DNA from: Nonomuraea africana
Lineage (GTDB): Bacteria > Actinomycetota > Actinomycetes > Streptosporangiales > Streptosporangiaceae
DNA length: 64,000 nucleotides
NCBI RefSeq assembly: GCF_014873535.1
Contig: NZ_JADBEF010000001.1
Coordinates: 3,100,001 to 3,164,000, forward strand
Direction of reading: 5' to 3'
Positions 59,065 to 64,000 of the stretch are shown in pieces. The notes beneath the pieces were generated by a model. That model saw nothing but the letters and a program-made list of their open reading frames with translations, was not told the origin of the DNA and ran no database searches. The translations under genes were made by a program, and so were the position numbers. Each line of letters opens with the position of its first letter. Within the stretch, counting starts at the first letter, position 1.

Positions 59065-59484
59065 TCAGAAGCCCCGGCGGTACGCGACGATCTTCACGAC
59101 CGACGAGGTGAACGCCGACAGCACGAACGCCAGGTAGAGCGCGTTGGCGATCCAGAAGTGGGCCACGCCGGCCAGCGTCAGGCCGAGCGCCGTCATCGCG
59201 CCGACGGCCAGGACGTAGTACTCGACGTGCTGGCCGTACCGGTTGATGTGCGCGTCGCGCTCGTCCTTCTTGTTCGCCTCCCTCGGCGCGGCGAACGCGG
59301 CCACGACGACGCCGGCGAGGTTCGCGGCGATCGCGACGCCGATGGCGATGAGCATCGGCCGTACGTAGCCGATCTGGGTGACCTCCGTCGTCGGGAGCTG
59401 TCCGAGAACGATCAGGAAGTAGACGACGGGGACGCCGAGCGCGACCAGGGCGTAGATCCACACGCGTTTCTCTTCGAACGACAT
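59065..59484 (-). CDS. Four-TM membrane protein, DUF2178-like, 139 aa
   Basis: ATG 59484 has GGAG upstream. Hydrophobic segments lie at about 10-28, 42-62, 88-108 and 112-130. The middle loop NKKDERDAHINRYG contains the D-E-R-D motif typical of the DUF2178/DUF2178-like family that travels with small XRE regulators. Function is unknown. It heads the operon that continues with the XRE and MDR genes. Confidence 0.8.
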   Translation of the reverse strand: MSFEEKRVWIYALVALGVPVVYFLIVLGQLPTTEVTQIGYVRPMLIAIGVAIAANLAGVVVAAFAAPREANKKDERDAHINRYGQHVEYYVLAVGAMTALGLTLAGVAHFWIANALYLAFVLSAFTSSVVKIVAYRRGF

Positions 59485-59639
59485 ACGCGCTCCTATGTAA
59501 AACAAAGTAGACACGATGAAACGTAAAGCAGAGCCGACACTAAGTCAATGATTCTTAACATCGCTAGCTGTAGCGGCGCCGGCCCCAGGGCGTCCAGGGT
59601 CCGGTTTGGGGGTCTGAGCCCGCGGGCAGCGACTGATTC

Positions 59640-60398
59640 ATGCCACTGTGGTTGCAGGCCGGCGGCTGGGGTCTCCTGGCCGGCTCCGCGCTGGTGCTGG
59701 GCGCCCTCGCGGGCTACGTGGCGCGCCTGCCACCGCGGCTCGTCGCCTCCGTCATGGCGTTCGGAGCAGGCGTGCTGCTGTCCGCGGTCTCGTTCGAGCT
59801 GATCGCCGAAGCGCACGACCGGGCCGGACTCGCGCCCACGGCGGCGGGCGCCCTCTGCGGAGCGGTGATCTACACCGGCTGCAACATCGCGCTGGCCCGC
59901 CGTGGCGCCCGGCATCGCAAGCGCTCGGGCGGCGGCCGGCAGCCGTCGGAGGCGCAGCAGAGTGGGTCGGGCCAGGCCATCGCCGTCGGCGCCCTGCTCG
60001 ACGGCGTGCCGGAGTCGATCGTGATCGGCGTCAGCCTGCTCGGCGGCGGAGCCGTGAGTGCGGTCACCGTGGCGGCGGTGTTCATCAGCAACGTGCCGGA
60101 GGGCCTGTCCAGCGCGGCCGGCATGCGCGCCGCGGGCCGCTCCCCGCGCTACGTCTTCGGGCTGTGGGGCGGGATCGCGGTCGTCAGCGGCCTGGCGTCG
60201 CTGGCCGGCTACACGCTGCTCGGCGACGCCCCGCAGGTGATACTGGCCGCCATCACGGCCCTGGCCGGCGGCGCTATCCTCACGATGATCGCCGACACCA
60301 TGATTCCCGAGGCGTTCGAGGACGCGCACCTGCTGACCGGGCTCGTCACGGTGTCCGGCTTCCTGCTCGCCTTCGGCGTCTCACAAGCCGGCGGCTGA
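59640..60398 (+). CDS. ZIP-family metal transporter, 252 aa
   Basis: About seven to eight membrane segments are present. GALLDGVPESIVIGVSL is the TM4 signature of ZIP proteins and FISNVPEGLSSAAGM the TM5 signature, but the usual His of TM4 is replaced by Asp (D-G-V-P-E-S). The His-rich loop typical of eukaryotic members is only a basic Arg/Gly stretch (about 88-105). Direction and metal (Zn, Fe or Mn) are not determinable. Confidence 0.88.
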   Translation: MPLWLQAGGWGLLAGSALVLGALAGYVARLPPRLVASVMAFGAGVLLSAVSFELIAEAHDRAGLAPTAAGALCGAVIYTGCNIALARRGARHRKRSGGGRQPSEAQQSGSGQAIAVGALLDGVPESIVIGVSLLGGGAVSAVTVAAVFISNVPEGLSSAAGMRAAGRSPRYVFGLWGGIAVVSGLASLAGYTLLGDAPQVILAAITALAGGAILTMIADTMIPEAFEDAHLLTGLVTVSGFLLAFGVSQAGG

Positions 60399-60517
60399 GC
60401 CACCGACCGAGAGGTGGTGGGCCCGTTTGACCTGATCGACAAGAACTCCCCACCTGGGAACTGCACCGGGCGCACGCGCCGGAACGGCTGGAGGGGTTCG
60501 ACGCGGGTTCCCCGGCG

Positions 60518-61093
60518 TCAGCCGGCGACCGGGGAGGCGATGACGACCGTGACGTCGGCGGGGATGTCGCCGGTGCGGTAGGAGTGCGGGGCGTCGCCGG
60601 CGAAGGCGAGCATGTCTCCGGGCGCCAGGTGGCGTGGATCGTCGGCGGGGCCGGCGACGAGGCGGCCGGACGCGACCAGGAGGTGCTCGATCGTGCCCGG
60701 CGCGTGCGGGACGCCGTCGACGGTGGTGTTCACCGGTAGGCGCAGCCGCCAGATCTCCAGGCTGTGGCCGCCGCTGATCCGGCGCAGCAACTCCCGCGTG
60801 GGGTCCTCCTCGGCGGCGGTGGTCGACGGGAGGTGCACGGTGGCAGGGTCGCCGTGGCGGGTGAGCAGGTCTGTGAGCGGGATGGCCAGGGCGACGGCGA
60901 TGGCGTCCAGGGTGTCGATCGTGGGGTTGCCCATGCCTGCCTCCAGCTGGGACAGCGTCGCCTTGCTCAACCCGGTCCGCCGGGCCAGCTCGGCCTGGCT
61001 CATTCCGCGCTGCCGGCGGCGACGCTGGATCTGGGCTCCGGCCGCCGCGGCGGCGCTGCTGGCGGGACGGCGGTCGCGGTCGGGGGCGCTCAC
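60518..61093 (-). CDS. XRE-family regulator with cupin domain, 191 aa
   Basis: GTG 61093 overlaps the stop of the AlaX gene (GTGA), so translation is coupled. Residues 20-75 hold the helix-turn-helix (SQAELARRTGLSKATLSQLE). Residues 110-190 form a cupin barrel (GTIEHLLVASGRLVAGPADD; LAPGDMLAFAGDAPHSYR). It probably senses a small ligand and controls the AlaX-XRE and GNAT promoters. Confidence 0.9.
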   Translation of the reverse strand: MSAPDRDRRPASSAAAAAGAQIQRRRRQRGMSQAELARRTGLSKATLSQLEAGMGNPTIDTLDAIAVALAIPLTDLLTRHGDPATVHLPSTTAAEEDPTRELLRRISGGHSLEIWRLRLPVNTTVDGVPHAPGTIEHLLVASGRLVAGPADDPRHLAPGDMLAFAGDAPHSYRTGDIPADVTVVIASPVAG

Positions 61094-61815
61094 CGGGGCT
61101 GCCTGTGGGAGGCGGAGTAGGAGACGCGGACACGGCCCTTCTTCAGCTTCACCGCGGGAATCGTCACGTGCTCCAGTTCGGCGAGGCTGCGCACGTGCGT
61201 GCCGCCGCACGGCGCGGCGTGCAGGTCGCCCAGCCGTACGACCCGGCGCCCCTCGCCGTCGTGGTCCGCGGTGACCGGAAGGTCGTCGGCGATCGCCAGG
61301 TCCACGAACGAGCGCAGCCGGTCGGTGGCCTTGTCCCGCTCCTCGACCTCGGCCAGGTGCGCACCGGCCTCGGGCGGGGTGAACTCGATGCGGGCCTGGT
61401 CAGGGAAGTGGTTGTTGGCGGCCAGTGTCCAGCCTTCGCCCCGGCCCGCCGCTTCGACGAGGTGGCCGGCGGTGTGGAGCGCGGCGTGGAGCCGGCGCAG
61501 ACCGGTGTCGACGCGCGCGTGGACGGCATCGCCCTCGGCCAGGCCGTCCAACCCGCCGCCCTGGCGGGCATGGAGCACCACCAGGCCGCTCGCGGCATGG
61601 CGTACCGGGACGACCTCGCACGCGCCCAGCCAGCCGCGGTCCGCGGGCTGGCCGCCGCCTTGGGGGTGGAAGATGCTGTGCCGCACCGCGACCCACACGC
61701 CGCCGGCGTCGTCCCGCCCGGCCGCGACCACGTTGGTGACGACGTCGGTGAGATAGGTGTCCTGCAGGTAGAGAGCGGCCTGCCCACTTCCAGCCGCACT
61801 GCTGTGATGAACCAT
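61090..61815 (-). CDS. AlaX-type alanyl-tRNA editing protein, 241 aa
   Basis: Free-standing relatives of the AlaRS editing domain hydrolyse mischarged Ser- or Gly-tRNA(Ala). The sequence shows FHPQGGGQPAD (49-59), zinc ligands His114 and His118 in HTAGH, and Cys203-x3-His207 (CGGTH). The length is normal for a trans-editing factor. ATG 61815 is only 38 bases from the divergent GNAT gene. A plausible leaderless promoter lies between. Confidence 0.92.
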   Translation of the reverse strand: MVHHSSAAGSGQAALYLQDTYLTDVVTNVVAAGRDDAGGVWVAVRHSIFHPQGGGQPADRGWLGACEVVPVRHAASGLVVLHARQGGGLDGLAEGDAVHARVDTGLRRLHAALHTAGHLVEAAGRGEGWTLAANNHFPDQARIEFTPPEAGAHLAEVEERDKATDRLRSFVDLAIADDLPVTADHDGEGRRVVRLGDLHAAPCGGTHVRSLAELEHVTIPAVKLKKGRVRVSYSASHRQPR

Positions 61816-61853
61816 ACGTTCATCTTATCGAACGCCTTGGATAGCATTCGCGT
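61816..61853. promoter_or_regulatory. Divergent promoter with imperfect palindrome
   Basis: The 38-base gap between AlaX and GNAT holds CGTTCATCTTATCGAACG (61817-61834), an imperfect inverted repeat. On the left-reading strand it contains TAAGAT (61822-61827), a -10-like box so close to the ATG that the mRNA would be leaderless. On the + strand TAGCAT (61842-61847) is placed likewise for GNAT. The XRE-cupin protein is the candidate ligand. Confidence 0.5.
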
Positions 61854-62414
61854 ATGGAGACGACCTGGAACGGCGCGGCGGTCACCTTCCACCGCGCATC
61901 GGCCGCCGATGCCGCCGAGGTGCTGGACGTGCTCGACGAGGCGGCGGCCTGGCTGCGTCGGCGCGGCATCACCCAGTGGCCGGAGCGCTTCGAGAGCTCC
62001 TGGATCGAAGGCGCGATCGAGCGTGGCGAGACCTGGCTCGCCCGCGTCGGCACCGCGACCGCCGGCACACTCACCCTCGACTGGGCAGACCCCCTGTGGG
62101 CCGACGCCGGCGGGGCCGCCGGCTACGTCCACCGGATGGCGGTCCGCCGCCAGGCGGCAGGTCTGGGCGCGCTCCTCCTCGACTGGTCAGCGGACACCGC
62201 ACGGTGCAACGGCCGGCACCTCCTGCGACTCGACTGCGTGGCGGCCAACGCCGGACTCCGCGCCTACTACGAGGCGCGCGGCTTCCTTCACCGAGGAGAC
62301 GCGCCCGTGGGCGGGGCCCCCGGGCAGCGCCGCGACGACGGCCCCCGCACCTACGTCAGCCGCTATGAACTCACACTCCCGCCCGGGCCCGAATCCGCCG
62401 CACTTCCGAGATGA
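61854..62414 (+). CDS. GNAT-family acetyltransferase, 186 aa
   Basis: The GNAT core runs from residue 8 to 165: VTFHRASAADAAEVLDVLDE (N-terminal strand-helix), YVHRMAVRRQAAGLGALLLD (motif A with Q/R-x-x-G-x-G/A) and LDCVAANAGLRAYYEARGF (motif B). The substrate is unknown. The divergent pairing with AlaX and the XRE regulator suggests common control. Confidence 0.9.
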   Translation: METTWNGAAVTFHRASAADAAEVLDVLDEAAAWLRRRGITQWPERFESSWIEGAIERGETWLARVGTATAGTLTLDWADPLWADAGGAAGYVHRMAVRRQAAGLGALLLDWSADTARCNGRHLLRLDCVAANAGLRAYYEARGFLHRGDAPVGGAPGQRRDDGPRTYVSRYELTLPPGPESAALPR

Positions 62415-62556
62415 CGCACGGATCCCTTTCGAAAGAACCCTCAATCGCTTCCGCCGTCCCGGCGCCCGCCCGCCTGCGACATCGTTCTGGGCGAGTACAC
62501 CGCCGTGCGGGCAAAAGGAGTTGCCCCGGCCGGGCCGATCCCGGACGATCCCTCCC

Positions 62557-63333
62557 GTGACCATCGAGCGCTCGCCCGCCGCCTCCCGCCCCCTCGCGCT
62601 GGGGACCGGCGTGGGCCGTACCGTCGGCATCGGCGCGGGCATCGCCCGCCGGCTGGCCGCGTCGGGCTGGGACATCGCCCACACCTACTGGACCCCCTAC
62701 GACGCGCGCATGAGCTGGGGCGTCGAGTCAGGGGCGAGCGCCGCGATCGAGAGAGACCTCGCCCGGCACGGCGCGGCCACCGCGTCGATCGAGGCGGACC
62801 TCGCCGACCCCGGCACTCCCGCGCGGATCTTCGACGAGGCCGAACGCCTGCTCGGTGCCGTCACCGCGCTCGTGATGTGCCACTGCGAGTCGGTCGACTC
62901 GGGCCTGCTCAACACCACGGTGGAGAGCTTCGACCGGCACTTCGCGGTCAACGCCCGCGCCACCTGGCTGCTGATCCGTGAGTACGGCACGCGCTACTCC
63001 GGCGCCCACGGCAGCGGCCGGATCATCAGCCTCACCAGCGACCACACGGTCGGCAACCTGCCGTACGGCGCGAGCAAGGGCGCGCTGGACCGCATCACCC
63101 TGGCCGCCGCCCGCGAGCTGGCCCACCTCGGCGTCACCGCCAACGTCGTCAACCCCGGACCGGTGGACACCGGCTGGATGTCCGACGAGCTGCGGGCCAC
63201 CTGCGTCAGCCAGACGCCGCTCGGCCGCCTCGGCACGCCGCAGGACACCGCGCACCTCGTGGACTTCCTCTGCTCGCCGGAGGGTCAGTGGATCAACGGT
63301 CAACTGCTGATGAGCAACGGCGGGCTCGCCTAG
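62557..63333 (+). CDS. SDR-family oxidoreductase, 258 aa
   Basis: The start is a GTG at 62557 with CCCTCCC upstream and no clear ribosome site. Asn132 (VNAR), Ser159/161 and Tyr170-x3-Lys174 (YGASK) give the catalytic tetrad. The cofactor loop reads GVGRTVGIGAGIARR, a variant of TGxxxGIG. The usual NNAG motif is CHCES. The end overlaps the convergent AraC gene by four bases. Substrate unknown. Confidence 0.85.
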   Translation: MTIERSPAASRPLALGTGVGRTVGIGAGIARRLAASGWDIAHTYWTPYDARMSWGVESGASAAIERDLARHGAATASIEADLADPGTPARIFDEAERLLGAVTALVMCHCESVDSGLLNTTVESFDRHFAVNARATWLLIREYGTRYSGAHGSGRIISLTSDHTVGNLPYGASKGALDRITLAAARELAHLGVTANVVNPGPVDTGWMSDELRATCVSQTPLGRLGTPQDTAHLVDFLCSPEGQWINGQLLMSNGGLA

Positions 63334-64000
63334 ACGAGAGCTCTGCCGGCCGCGCGATGCTCGCTCGGCCTCATGCCGAGGACGCGCTTGAAGGCGACGC
63401 TCAGCGCATACGCGTTGGAGTAGCCGACCCGGTGCGCGATGGCCTCGACGGTGGCGTCGGACGAGGCCAGCAGGTCGCACGCCTGGCAGAGCCGCCACTC
63501 GGTCAGGTAGGTCATGGGCGGCTGGCCCACCAGCTCGGCGAAGCGCTGGGCGAACGTCGCCCGCGACGCGCCCGCCTTCCGGGCCAGCTCCGCGACGGTC
63601 CACGGGTGCGCCGGGTTCTCGTGGATGAGCCGCAGGGCGCGGCCGACCAGTGGATCACCGTGCGCCTGGTACCAGGCGGGGGCGGCGGACTCCGGGCGAT
63701 CGAACCACTCCCGCAGGCTGGCCACCAGCAGCAGGTCGAGCAGCCGGTCGAGGACCGCCTGCCGGCCGGGCTTGTCCCTGCGGATCTCGCCGACGATCAT
63801 GTTCAGCGCCGGGCAGCCGTCGGGCCCCGCGGGGACCAGCGCGATCCGGGGCAGCGCGTCGAGCACCCGCCGCGAGACGCTGCCGCGCACCTGGTAGGTG
63901 CCCTTGAGCAGCACCGTGGAGGTGTCGAGGTCGCCCTCGTAGCCGCACATCGCCAGGCCCTCCGCGGCCTGCCCGTCGGGGGTCGTGCACCGCTCGGCGT
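63330..64000 (-). CDS. AraC-family regulator with cupin_6 domain, 5' end outside window
   Basis: The reading frame continues beyond base 64000. Visible residues cover the end of an AraC-type cupin_6 sensor (LDALPRIALVPAG; RQAVLDRLLDLLLVASLREW) and both helix-turn-helix motifs (TVAELARKAGASRATFAQRF; VEAIAHRVGYSNAYALSVAF). The MSR(RPSEHR) end is complete. This class usually represses or activates a neighbouring oxidoreductase gene, here the convergent SDR being the nearest. Confidence 0.88.
   Translation of the reverse strand, partial: AERCTTPDGQAAEGLAMCGYEGDLDTSTVLLKGTYQVRGSVSRRVLDALPRIALVPAGPDGCPALNMIVGEIRRDKPGRQAVLDRLLDLLLVASLREWFDRPESAAPAWYQAHGDPLVGRALRLIHENPAHPWTVAELARKAGASRATFAQRFAELVGQPPMTYLTEWRLCQACDLLASSDATVEAIAHRVGYSNAYALSVAFKRVLGMRPSEHRAAGRALV

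Overview
The window is high-GC actinomycete chromosome (G+C very high by eye, strong third-position G/C bias, frequent GTG starts, start/stop overlaps of the ATGA/GTGA type). A SARP/AfsR-type regulator, exported proline-rich proteins, spore-associated-protein-like modules and RHS/LamG surface proteins suggest a filamentous, sporulating genus, plausibly Streptosporangiaceae (Nonomuraea-like). The placement is inference. I saw no tRNA, rRNA or CRISPR array.

Region 1 (1-7.6 kb) is a tightly spaced operon on the + strand. It encodes proline-rich exported or anchored proteins, a membrane protein that joins a sigma-like helix-turn-helix to an anti-sigma-type zinc motif and an exported beta domain, a MinD/EspI-like ATPase, a single-pass membrane protein and, last, a secreted GH16 glucanase. 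It looks like a cell-surface or secretion-associated apparatus.

Region 2 (7.6-18.4 kb) is a glycan-use locus. It has cytoplasmic GH20, GH3 and GH1 glycosidases, an Opp-type ABC importer with a permease-ATPase fusion, and a TetR regulator. Three copies of a palindrome with core ACCACGTGGT lie in front of GH20, between importer and TetR, and in front of GH1, which defines one likely regulon.

Region 3 (18.4-29.7 kb) starts with a deletion that fused a truncated MFS transporter to the tail of an AraC-type regulator. It continues with a two-domain VOC protein, a SARP regulator divergent from two cell-wall hydrolases (M23 peptidase; SLT-like plus amidase) that share a C-terminal spore-associated-protein-A-like module, a LuxR-type protein with a histidine-kinase-like ATPase domain, an MDR oxidoreductase, and a free-standing SapA-like protein.

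Region 4 (30-39.7 kb) holds a DNRLRE/LamG secreted protein and a 2084-residue RHS protein, closed by a strong hairpin. Rare TTA leucine codons occur in the SARP gene and in six exported or surface-protein genes, five of them within the first 43 codons. This points to bldA-like translational control of the surface programme.

Region 5 (40-50.6 kb) is a decayed accessory zone. Intact genes (methyltransferases, GNAT, lipoprotein, glycosyltransferase) are interspersed with remnants: cupin tail, orphan signal peptide, IS110, LysR, ISL3, BRCT and serine-recombinase fragments. It includes an orphan methyltransferase of the lanthipeptide-associated 'FxLD' type.

Region 6 (50.6-64 kb) carries small regulatory and metabolic modules: AraC plus epoxide hydrolase, SRPBCC, XRE-cupin divergent from methyltransferase and DinB, a lipoprotein hydrolase, MDR oxidoreductase with an XRE/membrane-protein pair, a ZIP transporter, an XRE-cupin/AlaX pair divergent from GNAT, and an SDR overlapping an AraC gene that runs off the window.
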